A stretch of DNA of 64,000 nucleotides from Antedon bifida (Eukaryota > Echinodermata > Crinoidea > Comatulida > Antedonidae), in contig OY727093.1 in the NCBI GenBank assembly GCA_963402885.1, positions 10,861,501 to 10,925,500 on the forward strand, written 5' to 3'. Every line of letters starts with the position of its first letter. Position 1 is the stretch's first letter. A model generated the notes under the pieces. The model did not search any database, was not told the DNA's origin, and saw nothing but the letters and a program-made list of their open reading frames with translations. This document shows positions 22,244-33,905 of this stretch, one piece after another. A program made the position numbers and the translations under genes.

Positions 22244-22982
22244 CTTTATGGCGTATATTTAATTTGATCTTTATTAATTTGCAGTATAAATTTTATTTTT
22301 TAACTACTGTACCTTTCACACGCGCGGTCCGTTCCTAAAATAAACAAAAAACTAAAATGGCTATGACTAATGGCCAACTTAAGCTCCAGTCCTACTATAG
22401 TATCTGTTTTTTTCTTCCGTCTTCCAAAGGGACACTGTATTGATTGATGGAAAGTGCCTGTTCCAGTCACCTTTAGGGTCAAATCTATTATTTTAACTGC
22501 TCCCTTGTGTATAAAAGAGAGAAAATAGTTGAACTTATCATAAACCCGGAAATAACTTGACCGCCAAGAATTGAAATTGAGTAGAAAATCTACTGTTGAA
22601 ATCATAAATGTTGTTAAAAAACTCTTTATAATATCTTGCTAAGATAGAAATATGGAAAAATAGCGTCGAACTGCACATTAATGTTATCAAATCTACGTTT
22701 CGCGGTACATCTGAGATAGATAAGGTAGGTATCCAAGGCGGAGATTTGTACCGAAGTTTTTGCATTGTGCTCGCCTATGTCAGAATTAACCATAATTTAT
22801 ATATAGATAACACAAGACTATATAGAATACCATTAAATGCATCACCGCGCAATTCCTCGTTCAAGTTTAACTGTTAAATATTGTACTATTTTTTTGAAAA
22901 CAAATGCTCCTGCGAGTCCCATGGGCTCAACACCGCACATTAGTATTGTATGCACTATGGTGAATGGATGTGCCTAAACGTA

Positions 22983-23717
22983 GCTCTCCCGTCTCCATTC
23001 AGATTACTACACTCAAGCCGTCCACCTGCCCATTAATTATTACAATTACACTGCTGATGGCTGGTGGTAGTAAGAAAAAACCGACTCCTAAAGATTCGAA
23101 AAAAAGAAAACGTAGCTGAATCCGGCGGATCTGGAAAAAGCTGAAACCATTTAGGCCTACTGACAAAACAGAAATTAAAGAATTGATCGACTTAGAGCTT
23201 ACGAAATGCTTAGCACCTGACTCTACATTTATGAAGAACATTGCTGCAGCTGTATCAAATTCCGTGCAAGAACATCTAATTGGTAAGCTCACTGATGGAG
23301 TGGAGTTGTGGCTTGGGGAGTGGAGTTGTGGCATGCGGAGTGGAGTTGTGGCTTGGTGGTTATGATGCTTGGCTACCAATCCAAGGGTCCTGGGTTCAAG
23401 TCCTGTCATATGTCAGGATTTTTTTTCATGACAATTTGCAACTCTACTCCCAAAGACTTGTAATAATAAGTCTGTGTTTATGTAGAGCATCTTGTGTATA
23501 TGTTTGTCTTGTGAATGGGATTTCCACCTTTGAGAGGGATAGTGAATGAATTATATTGTGGTTATCCTTGGCAATTTGCCTAAAATGAAAATAAAAAAAA
23601 AAAAAAAGAGATTCTTTACACTTTGATATTAACAAGACTAACGATAAGATAGCAAGCCTTGAAGAAAAAATCATGATTTTAGAAAACAATATTGATGAAG
23701 CTGAACAATATTCCAGG
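22983..23717 (+). mobile_element. CR1-like LINE ORF1 remnant with SINE, spacer between copies 2 and 3
   Basis: Starts with the ORF1 leader and ATG at 23057 (MAGGSKKKPTPKDS), continues out of frame as TDKTEIKELIDLELTKCLAP and AAAVSNSVQE, is interrupted by the SINE at 23297, and resumes at 23607 as the coiled-coil (INKTNDKIASLEEK). It ends at 23717 in TTCCAGG, fused straight to the RTE-like tail; everything between is deleted. Confidence 0.72.
23297..23606 (+). mobile_element. tRNA-derived SINE inserted in CR1 ORF1
   Basis: Contains a perfect RNA polymerase III B box, GGTTCAAGTCC, at 23393-23403, preceded by a tRNA-like segment (TTGGTGGTTATGATGCTTGG, 23353-23372) resembling an A box and D arm. 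It ends in an A-rich tail. The 5' end carries three 20-bp tandem units (23297-23356). It is a SINE and not a tRNA gene: no closed acceptor stem. Confidence 0.68.
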
Positions 23718-23835
23718 GAAGACAGTGTTGGAGGCTTATATTCCAGGGAAGAGAAGATGTGTTTGAATCTATGGAGCAAGCAAGTAGGATGACAGAAGAC
23801 AGGAGATGGTTTCAGAGTAGTGTTAGAGAAGCTTT
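23718..23835 (+). mobile_element. RTE-like LINE C-terminal fragment (rearranged)
   Basis: Only GAAGACAGTG to AGAGAAGC remains, with the segment coding GRPRCKW removed. Confidence 0.55.
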
Positions 23836-24650
23836 CTTTTTTCGCGTGTGAAAATCTCCTCTTGAGGATGAAGTCTTTCACATGATTGTTGTCCGTAGTT
23901 AAATAAAGGCCTAATGCAAAACCTTTCGATAATTTAGAACTCACTTGTAATCAAGCTATATAAATATTAAATGAAATTATAAATATATGAAAAAAAACCC
24001 AATGCTGATACTTCTGATTTTCGTGATCGTTACACCACACACAGTGCCCAGCAGACGCTAACCCCACTGTTCATTCTGTAGAATAGATATCATGTTCGAA
24101 AAGGATGACACAATTTAGTTTGTCGTTAAAGTTAGACTGAAAGATGAACAAACTTTCGTTTCGGAAAAGACTTCGAGATGTAAATTTGAAGTATTTATTA
24201 TTATTATATTTTTCTGGCGAGTCGAAGATTTAAAGAAAGTCTAAAAATGTGAAATTGTAAGTAATTCATTGTATAGATTCTACTTTATTTCTCCGTTTAT
24301 GTTATTTAAATTAATTTTTTAAATACTATTTCTAAAATTAAAAATAAAATTAAAATGTCATTAGTAACATTATTATATTAAAACAAAAATTATATTATAT
24401 AACATAAATGTAAACCTGGTAGGGTTATTTCTTAATTAGCTACAACATGTTATTACAACGTGTTAATGTTTTTTATTTGACATATTCCCTTCTATACATA
24501 ACATGTTTAGACCACATTGCTTAGTTTCACGGCGATTTAAATATCTAGATACAACCCAAACCCAAACGAATTTAACTAAACCTGTCATGAGAACCAAAAC
24601 AAACCGATTTAATCACTATTCCAATAACAAATTTCTAATTTAGTTTATTC
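23836..24650. other. 3' flank of copy 3
   Basis: Same AT-rich flank as the other copies; nothing coding seen. Minus-strand AATAAA starts one base after the stop codon. Confidence 0.45.
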
Positions 24651-27600
24651 TTAAGTATTGGCTGCTTGCATCTGAAGACTTTCAAAATCTTTATTCCCTC
24701 TTATGTTGTTTTTCCTGAAACAAGAAAACGGCGTGTCATCGGTAATAGACTAAAAGATGCGGAGAAATATGTTTAAACGTAAAAGTAAAGAACCTAGCGT
24801 CGCTAGTGGGAACCACGCTTAAGTACTGTTCTTACCTCGTAATCATTTCAGCTTCTTCTATAGTCTGCGGAAGTGGCACATTTAGAGTTTCAGGCAGAAG
24901 TAGTGCCACCAGTCCAGAAGTCACTGACGTCAAACTGAACGCCACCAGTGGCAGAGGTGCCCATACTTTTTCGAGAAAAAGAATCTGAGGGGCAAGCATG
25001 CCAGCCACTCGTGAAAAGAGGGAGCATATTCCTAAACCGGTGGTCCTGTAAACACGTATACAATTACGTTGCAGTCAATATGTGACATGTATTGACACAA
25101 GTTACAATGGCAGCAAAAGAAGCGGGTACTTGTTATTTTGTATTTTACAGATCATTTACACAGACCAGACAACATTCAGGAACATATTAATATTATTTTA
25201 CGAACTTATCATATAGTATTACTGTAAAGTAAATGTATTTAACTTGCCTAATGTTCGTTGGAAAAAGTTCAACAGTATATATATAAACAATTCCAAATGC
25301 AGATGTAATAAAAAACTTGCCAATCATTGCTAAAGATGTTCTGAAAGCCACCAGTGTTACCGCTGAAAATGTACAAACATAATTATTATTACTCTAAAAT
25401 GGCCTCATAAAAGCAACATGTTGCTCATTATTAATTGAAAATTCTAATCGACCCGATTGAAAAATACATTGTTAAAAATAATTAGTTTAGTAATAATTGT
25501 AGCATATCAAAACAGAAGGTCGAATTCTGATTGTCAGTATATAGTACCGTGTGCTCGATTATAATCCAACACACTAATTTAAGCTAAATTGGGACACTAT
25601 TTGGAATTCATTGTTGATTCAATTCAGTATAATTGAACCCCACCCCAAACTTTCGTACCCAGGCAATCATGGACTAGTACAAAGTACACAGTACCATAAG
25701 ACGCAACCACCAACCACCATATTTGGGAAGGTTGTGACTGTCCATTTGAGGTTCACACGACATGAGATTTTCAAATGTACAGCTTCCATTAAAGATGTAT
25801 TGTCCTCCAAAAACATGAAAAATAATAAATAATAAAATCAGACTTTAAATAGTTCATTTTGCAGTTTTAATAAAGTTATTCACTTCTGTAAAAAAAAAAT
25901 CAAAATAAAAAATTATTTCACTTATAAAGAGACAAAAAAAACGTTTAATTTTAACCAAAAACCATTACCTGACAGACAATTTAAGAATTTTTTGCTTTAA
26001 ATCACATTTTTTCAGGTAAATCTGTTTTGCTCAAAGTTAATAACTATTACAATAAAATGGCATATTCAACAAAAAATGTGAAACAATTTTTTTTTTAGGG
26101 GGACAATATATCTTTAAGCACAACGTTCTACAAACAATGGCAAACTGAGTTTCCAAACAAAAGTTTGAATTTTTTTTTACATCGAGCGCGCTCTAGTGTT
26201 ACTTGACAGACTTGAAAAGTTTCAATAGAGCATGCGCATCGATGTGGACCGAATCTAGACTTACGAATCCATATATTGATGAAACAAGCAACACCACCAG
26301 CAACAAGGGTACCTTCTAGTGAACATCGTCTGCCCAGCTTCTGAATAAAGAACCAAGTGAACAGGTAGGCCAACAACTCGGTAAAACCACCCAAGAAGGT
26401 TCCAATGTATACGTCGACGTTTAGACCCTCAACACCATACGTCAAACCATAGTAGGCAAGGTTAACGGCAAACCTATTTTAAACATTAGTTTAAGCAAAA
26501 TTTAGTTTTAGTTGGAATCCATCAAAAATATATATCTGATGTGGCTGCAATGACATGACATTACACTTTTACCTTTTTTACTTTTTCGGTCACAGAGTTT
26601 TAGAGCGGAATAAATGAAAATAGTTTTAATACACAAATAAACAAGAAATGTGTCGTACCAACTGTATGTGATGTAAACAGTTTTTCTTCTCATCTGTGGA
26701 TATCGAAGTATAATCAACGGACTAGTCTTGGTACTTTCACTTGAATCCTATAATAAAAATCCATGCGTTTTACGTAACATTTTGTTTTATGTTACGCTCA
26801 TAATCTTTGGTTCTTGTTCATTCCGTGTTTACGGTATGAACGCGTCTTAGACTCTGCTAATAAGATGACATTTTGTCAGCGAAATAAATATGTCAACTTA
26901 CACATCCAACTTCTAAATTGTCCAATATGTCATCCGGTAAATTTCCAACTTTATTTCTTTTTGCAATTTTTTGAATAACAAGTTTTGCTTCTTCAGTTCT
27001 CTCTTTGGCAAGAAGCCACCGAGGTGACTCTGGAATAAAACTGTAAAAATAATCAAATTAAGTTAGAAATGAATTACTATATAACCTATCAGCCATACAA
27101 ATATTATAATACCAACTTTGTTTGACCATTTTTTAATATTTATACGAAATTGTTACCATAAGTGAATTAATTAACAGAGCTAATAATCACATGTTGCTCC
27201 CTAAACAAAGTCTTAAGTTTTTCGGATTTGAGTTGTTTTTACATTTTTACACGATTTTAACATTATGACCCTATTGTACTATAGAAAAGGCTACAGCTTC
27301 AACAGCTAATTATATTTTCTGTTTACATTCATTTTAAGCTTTCCGTTTTTAATTTATAAAATACAATTATAATATATTGGTTCTTACAAGTAAAGCAACA
27401 GCAGAGGGGAAAGGGAAATGCTGAAAGTCATGAGAAGCTTGTCCCATGATCTAATGAAATAAGCAATCGGAGCTAACATCATTATGCCAAAGCACCAATA
27501 GATAGTCACAATGGTAGACATCATGGCTCGTCTAGATGGAGCAACTAATTCCGTAACTGAAAATAATAACAGAGAAAAAAACAATATTTAAATATAAATT

Positions 27601-29976
27601 GTCTGTATGGTATTAAATTATCGGGACAGTCTACGAAATATATTGGAAATGTTCATTGTATGCCCGTGACGAAAATTATATTATGTTTGAAACTTTAACA
27701 TTTAACATTAAAATATGATTATATTATTTACCAATTTAGCTTGAAAGGTCGCGACATTTACAGCGTGTTGTTTTACCAGGCATGATACTGAAGCAGGGAG
27801 ACAAACCTAGGCCCCATGCATATTGCCCTTGCATGCACACAATGCATTAACATGATGTCAATCGAAAGCTCCTTCATTATGTCGTTCTATTTTTTTTTTC
27901 TGTCTCAAGTCTCAATTTTGCGTGAATGTTTAGTACACTGTGCAGTATTATACCTATCATCAGCTCTGAATATACCATTTTAATTGTATTTGTTAAGTTG
28001 GTCAATGGTTTAAAATATGAATTTTAATGATCTTTAATAAAATATTATCCTACCGTATGTGAAGACTGAAAAATATAACCCAATATTACATATTCCGGTC
28101 AGGAAGCGGAAACTCGCATACATCACATATGATTTCGACAGACTGCATAACATCGAGAATGATAAAGCCAATGCAAAGCCTAAAAACACTCCTTTTCTTC
28201 TTCCTAGACTAACAATTAAAATTTATAAAATGTGAGTAGTGTAACAAAATGCAGCAGTCGAAGAGTACGGTACTTATAAGTTTGAACTACACTCAAACAT
28301 GGATTAAGGAATAGACTCAAAATCGCATATAATTAGAAGACTCGCTGAAAATCGCGAAAACCATTATTTAAACAAGAGCAATCAGAGAGTTGCAACATCC
28401 ACCAGGAGTAACAAGTATCAAGAATCGTGATAAACATTATTCTTGTATAGTTACGGCCTAATATTAGTAAAATAATAAAAAGTGGTCCAGAATTGTTATC
28501 CTGGTCCGGATTGTCTCCAAAATTTAATGGCATGATACTATTATGAAGGTACCGAATTCTTTCATTTATTTAAAACTTACAAATCACAAAGAAATCCGAA
28601 TAGAATAGAACCAACAAAGAAGCCTGCTAGGTACAAGGATGACGCCAAGGAAACCAAATAACTGTCTTCACACACCAGGTCAAACTACCAAAATGTAATG
28701 CATGTTATATAAATATGTATTGTTAAATTAAATACTTATAAGGCATTGTGGTGATGTATTGCAACAACTCCTGAAATATAGGTAACAATGATTTTAGAAA
28801 GATTGAAAATGTTCATCTGGTTTGAAGATACGATATTTTAAAAATCTATTTTGACAAACCAAAATTAGTTACTGACCTGACTGACAGTTTCAGTGCTCCT
28901 TTCGAATTGTCAGTCAGGTCAGTAACTAATTTTGGTTTGTCTAAATAGATTTTTAAAATAATGATTTTAGATGTTGTATATTATAACATAATGTGTGCTG
29001 AAAAGGCCGGTAAGTATATAGGCCTACTGTTGTGCTCGCTCATATAGCAAGGAAGAGTTAATTACACTCTTCCCTGCTCATACAATGATACAATGATATA
29101 ATTGATTGTAACCTATCCTAGCCTCTAACTAAATCAGTTTTAATAGATGTTCATTTAAGGTTTTTTTACAAAGTATTCACCACGAGCTAAACTTTATTGT
29201 TCATATACACAATGACAGTTTTGAATACAAGGTACTCCAACGCAACCGTTTCTAAAATCTAAAACTAATCTCTATTTCTACACAATAGAGCATGCATTAT
29301 GGGAGACACAGTGACTTCAACCAGTCTTTATGCCAATGGTTTATATTGTAATAACTTATCAGTTTGTATATTTAATACATACGCCATATGGGCTAGTATG
29401 TTATTTCTATAGTTTGTTTTTCGACCAGCATAATGATAATACAATAACATACAAGCCAACTTAGTGTGCAAAAAAACAATGTTGACATTCATTTATATCT
29501 ACAATTCAACATTATATCTATTTAATGTATTTATGGTGTTATTTATCTATAAACCATAATCCTCTTTTCTTGAGTTTTGTCCTACCTCTTGACGAACACA
29601 AAATAAACAATCTTACCTCAGACACAATAGTGGAATCATACCGTGATCGATCGTAAGCCCATCCATGTTCACAATCAATCAGTTCAGTCGTATCATTTGC
29701 ATACATTTTACATTGTGCTTCATTGATTAATAGTGTCCCCTCATCATCTGGTGGAAGACTCATACTATCGTTTGTATTCCAGCAGTCACCGAGATAAAGC
29801 TCGCTACAATTAGCTTCATATGGAGGCTTGCAATGGTGATCCATAGTCCCACTGATAAACACGGTTGATATATTAGTAAACGGATTAAAAAATATAAGGC
29901 AGCATATTGACAATGTCACCAGTTTGTGATAGAGACCATATTCACCAATGTATTTAAAGACGTTATCAAACTTCAT
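24651..29976 (-). CDS. SLC22-family transporter-like, copy 3 (intact)
   Basis: Exons 5' to 3': 29617-29976, 28581-28684, 28054-28208, 27388-27556, 26902-27040, 26659-26747, 26265-26473, 25248-25362, 24836-25045, 24651-24714. All phases join to 537 aa without a stop. Introns are of the short type shared with copies 1 and 5 (no intron 4 element, no intron 5 TTAA element). It differs from copy 2 at scattered residues: FFNPF for FLNSF in TM1, AKERTEE for AKGRTEE after PESPRW, GGFTELL for GGVTELL and SLEGTL for SLAGTL in the exon 7 membrane segments. The last two place a bulky and a charged residue in hydrophobic helices, so specificity or folding may differ. The 5' flank is free of the Helitron and keeps a TATA-like element about 130 bp above the ATG. 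Identity as SLC22 is firm; substrate is unknown. Confidence 0.88.
25789..26117. mobile_element. TTAA-flanked MITE in intron 7, copy 3
   Basis: Same element and position as in copy 1. Confidence 0.68.
28835..28959. repeat. Foldback element in intron 1, copy 3 (longer arms)
   Basis: Core 28846-28948 as in copy 2, but the left flank reads ATTTTAAAAATC, now complementary to the right flank, so the arms extend about 11 bp further. A few mismatches exist in the core (ATTGT versus ACAGT; CTAAATAG versus CTATTTTG). Confidence 0.75.
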
Positions 29977-30098
29977 AGTGTTATTAGATTGGTACTTATT
30001 CAACAACCAATCCTGACGCTACTGATCCCTGGATAGGATTTGTTCTATTGTGTGTAGGCTACAGTTGTTACAAATGTTAGTTATTAACATAACACAAG

Positions 30099-30108
30099 AC
30101 TATATAGA
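30099..30108 (-). promoter_or_regulatory. TATA-like element upstream of copy 3
   Basis: CTATATAG on both strands about 125-130 bp above the ATG, in a flank shared by all copies (near 8554 for copy 1, 22818 for copy 2, 40731 for copy 4, 61562 for copy 6). A start site just downstream would leave a roughly 100-nt leader. No other promoter element is recognised, so this is tentative. Confidence 0.35.
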
Positions 30109-30263
30109 ATACCTTTAAATGCATCACCGCGCAATTCCTCGTTCAAGTTTAACTGTTAAATATTGTACTATTTTTTTGAAAACAAATGCTCCTGCGAGTC
30201 CCATGGGCTCAACACCGCACATTAGTATTGTATGCACCATGGTGAACTGACGTGCCTAAACGT

Positions 30264-33200
30264 AGCTCTCCCGGCTCCTATTGTTAGGTAACAAACCAAT
30301 CAGATTACTACACTCAAGCCGTCCACCTGCCCATTAATTATTATTATTACACTGCTGATGGCTGGTGGTAGTAAGAAAAAACCGACTCCTAAAGATTCCG
30401 GAGAAAACGTAGCTGACTCCGGCGGATCTGGAAAAAGCTGAAACCGTTAGGCCTACTGACAAAACAGAAATTAAAGAACTGATCGATTTAGAGCTTACGA
30501 AATGCTTAGCACCTGACTCTACATTTATGAAGAACATTGCTGCAGCTGTATCAAATTCCGTGCAAGAACTAATTGGTAAGCTCACTGATGGAGTGGAGTT
30601 GTGGCTTGGGGAGTGGAGTTGTGGCTTGCGGAGTGGAGTTGGGTTCAAGTCCTGTCATATGTCAGGATTTTTTCTCATGACAATTTGCAACTCCACTCCC
30701 AAAGACTTGTAATAATAAGTCTTTGTTTATGTAGAGCATCTTATGTATATGTTTGTCTTGTGAATGGGATTTCCACCTTTGAGAAGGATAGTGAATGAAT
30801 TCTCTTGTGGTTATCCTTGGCAATTTGCCTAAAATGAAAATTTAAAAAAAGAGATTAGAGATTCTTTACACTGTGATATTAACAAGACTAACGATAAGAT
30901 AGCAAGCCTTGAAGAAAAAAGCATGATTTTAGAAAACAATATTGATGAAGCTGAACAATATTCCAGGCGTAATTGCCTAATTCTTCACGGCATTTCCGAA
31001 TCAAGCAACGAGTGCACGGATACCAAGATTATCAATCTGCTTCAAGAAAAGCTTAATGTCAGCGTTGGAATTGCCGACATAGATAGAACTCATAGACTAG
31101 GACAAAGTAAGGGCTCAGACGCTAACAAACCTAGACGTGTTATTATTAAATTCTCAAACTACAACAAAAGAAGAGAAGTATTTAATGCAAAGAAGCAATT
31201 TAAAGGGACTAAATACTTCATACATGAGCATCTGACCCTGAAACACTCGGAGCTATTACGAGTCATAAAAACCAAAATATGCGAAGTACATTAAATCATG
31301 GATTTCCATGATTAAACCTATATGGACACTTGACGGCAAGATTTTTATTCTTACCAACGGCATAAAAAAACTTACCACCAGTAATCAACTAGATCTATCT
31401 CGGAACCTAAACGATTTAAAAGCTTGAACTATAAATTAATAACAATGATTAACATTGTATAACTAACAGTGTGAGCTGGTTGACATTTAAATAAGGCGAT
31501 ACAAGTTGGAAACTTTATTTTGTTTTTACAATACAAGTCTTTTCTTATGTTTCACCTTTTTTTTGTTATGCCTTACAGAAATGTACTTGATTATTTAGAC
31601 CCAAACATGGATATGCAAGTAATCATGTCAAGTTGTTCCTACATTATAAATTATATGTTCTTTATATGACAAACCCATAGATAAGCAAAATATAGCTAAG
31701 TGTGATGTTTGTAATAATTCTGTGCATGCTCACTGTCTTCCCGGATATACTGACTGGATTTGCATATCATGTATCAACTGTTTATTTCCTTTCAATAAAC
31801 TTTCAGATGATGATTTTCGGTATGTACAAAACCCCAATATCTCCCCTTTATATCTTGATATTACTCGGCTTAACTCAACAAATACTAGCCTAATAGATTC
31901 TGTTCTCTTGGTGTTTTAAGTAAATTAAAATATATTCTTCCATACAATATTTTATTTTTGCTTTACAACACTCTATTTTACCATATTTATCTTACTGTAA
32001 TATTGATTGGGCTTCAATTTCTAACAACATTTTGCAGACTAATCCTTGGAATAGTCCATCAACATCCAAAATTCAAAGTAATTTAAAGTAATAAATTATA
32101 GTTTATACATAGCACAAGTACTTTCTTTTAACTATAGGATGTGGTATATAAATGGGGGTAGATTTCAGAGTAATAGAAGTGTTAGGATGAATGGTATATT
32201 GTTTCTACAGGTAAGTAAAACGTGAATGTTAGTCAAGGGAGACACTTTATCAAAGTTCCAACCACAGTAATTGACAATGTATTTCTATAGACCAACGGGT
32301 ATATCTAATAGTGGAACCACAAAAATGTAGGATAGGCTAATTTCTAATTGGCAACCAATGGGAATTCAGAGTGTTTTTAGTTGTTTACTAAGGTGCATAC
32401 TAGCACACTTCATTGTTAAATTAGCCGTTCGATAGTTGTACAAACTTTTAATCTTCCCACCCAACCATCCCCCGGTATCATCCAACACCTAACTCAACAC
32501 AGGCGCTACTCATATGTTACTCATGTTATTCGCTCATTTGGCTGGTATAATTCTGGGCAATTATTTTGCCCCCAAATTCCACAATTTACCTAACGGATGT
32601 CACTTACATCCTCACCGATATACTTAATAACAACCATTTGATTTACTGGCTCCTGTGACAACACACTGGACCTTTAATACAGCGCGATGTCAGAGGCCAA
32701 AATGTAGTTTATTATTAAGCTTTAGTAGTATTTAGCATTGCTTGTACAGTATCAGTAGAAATAAATATTATGTATTGTTAAATATGTATACTCGGAATAA
32801 ACTTGGAAAGCTTAACTTTTTGCTGTGGGTAAACTCGTTGTTTACAATGGTTCATTCTTATAACAACAGGTCATCTACCCGGAAACATTTTATTTATGAA
32901 AAGTACACTACAGCAGAAAAATTCTTTCATTTTTAACGGACCATTTTTATGGAATAATTTAATTTTAAACATTAAATTATCACCGACCTTACTTTCTTTT
33001 TTAAAAAAATACAAAATATTAATCCATCAATATTCTTTAGATAGTTAATAAGTTTGCTCCTATAGAATTTATATGCTACTTTTCCTTCTATTGATATTCA
33101 ACCAAATCTGTTTGGCTTTTTTGTTCTTTTTTTTTAGAAAGCAATTGTATGTTACCATGTACAATGTGATGTATTTTGGAATGCTCAGCCTTAAAGCCCG

Positions 33201-33323
33201 GTTTGGCTTATTAGAGTTTCCACACATAAACAGATAATTAGCCAGATTTTTTATTTTTTTTTGTCTTGTCTTTGTCTTATCTTTTACTTATTTTATGTGA
33301 AACAATAAAATGAATGAATGAAA
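30264..33323 (+). mobile_element. CR1-like LINE remnant with truncated SINE, spacer between copies 3 and 4
   Basis: Most complete remnant: ATG at 30358 (MAGGSKKKP), frameshift near 30440, truncated SINE from about 30590 to 30838, ORF1 frame 30923-31291 (123 codons, coiled coil then RRM-like), PHD piece at about 31680-31919, a short RT C-terminal piece to about 32075, an unexplained 0.7-kb insert, the last RT segment at 32866-33050 and the ATGAATGA tail. The catalytic domains are deleted. Confidence 0.78.
30590..30838 (+). mobile_element. Truncated tRNA-derived SINE
   Basis: Three 20-bp 5' units, the last fused directly to GGGTTCAAGTCC, so the A-box side of the tRNA region is deleted while the B box remains. 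Same body as the SINE at 23297. Confidence 0.6.
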
Positions 33324-33339
33324 ACATGATAGCATAAGA

Positions 33340-33905
33340 GAGGAGCTTGGTGTATCAAATGATTGGTTGCTGCAGTGTGTTAAAAAGCAGAAATTGTGCT
33401 ATTTTGGTCACATTAAGCGGCAAGATGGAATGGAGAAGACAGTGTTGGAGGCTTATATTCCAGGGAAGAGAAGAAGAGAAAAACCAAGATGCAAATGGGA
33501 AAAGACTATAACAGATGTGTTTGGCTCTATGGATTACATAAGACAGGAGATGGTTTCAGAATAGTGTTAGAGAAGCCACACTCTGATCAGAGGTTGCCTT
33601 GACGACGACTATTATTTAATTAAATTGTATTACATAATAAAGCTTACAAATTGTGTTTTTGTTTTTTATTCACCCTCACCAACATCATGTTGTACATTCT
33701 TCATAGAGTACTTCTTTTTAATGTAATTTTTAAATGCTGTACTATTATTTAATTCAATTGTATTACTTAATCTATATTCCAGACGAAGACCAAGATTCAA
33801 ATGGAAAGAATATAACATATGTGTTTGACTCTATGGAGCAAGCAAGTAAGATGACAGAAGACAGGAGATGGTTTGAGAGTAGTGTTAAAGAAGCTTTCTT
33901 TTTTC
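33340..33905 (+). mobile_element. RTE-like LINE C-terminal fragments, two in tandem
   Basis: First fragment 33340-33570 (LQCVKKQKLCYFGHIKR, GKRRREKPRCKW); then about 200 bp of AT-rich tail; then a second fragment from about 33780 beginning inside the same coding region (ATTCCAGACGAAGACC). The next spacer has a single fused fragment, as if the two had recombined. Confidence 0.6.

Larger units (their letters stand above)
18561..22807 (-). mobile_element. Helitron-like element (non-autonomous), copy 2 upstream, with nested LINE
   Basis: Read on the minus strand it starts TCTATATATAAATTATGG and ends in CTAG after a strong hairpin, and it lies exactly between A and T of the target. Copies 1, 3 and 5 have the uninterrupted site (plus strand GTTATTAACA joined to TAACACAAG), so there is no target duplication apart from one ambiguous T. 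5'-TC, 3'-hairpin-CTAG and A|T insertion are the classic Helitron signs. No Rep/helicase coding is visible, so it is non-autonomous. Without the LINE it is about 1.38 kb. It contains an 18-G run (19026-19043) and three ATTTCGG-type motifs (19165-19237), and no gene I recognise. Confidence 0.82.
8071..25280. repeat. Large tandem duplication block, left member (offset about 41.8 kb)
   Basis: From within exon 1 of copy 1 through the spacer, copy 2, the Helitron spacer and the 3' end of copy 3, this stretch matches 49950-64000 almost base for base. Offsets are 41815 at the copy 1/5 ATGs and 41866 at the copy 2/6 ATGs. The offset falls to 38713 at the copy 3/7 stops because the right member lacks the 2.87-kb LINE and a 275-bp Helitron segment. 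The left boundary is approximate; introns of copies 1 and 5 left of exon 1 no longer pair. Confidence 0.75.

Noticed and set aside
21901..22338. 145-codon plus-strand ORF and other plus-strand ORFs across 20.9-22.3 kb
   Set aside because: They are shadows antisense to the LINE endonuclease/RT frame.
22300..22765. Minus-strand ORFs of 101 and 75 codons in the Helitron as captured genes
   Set aside because: No recognised domain, no splice pattern, and indels between the two Helitron copies break or change them.
23350..23425. tRNA gene at the GGTTCAAGTCC sequence
   Set aside because: No complete cloverleaf or acceptor stem; it has a SINE body and A-rich tail and lies inside a LINE.
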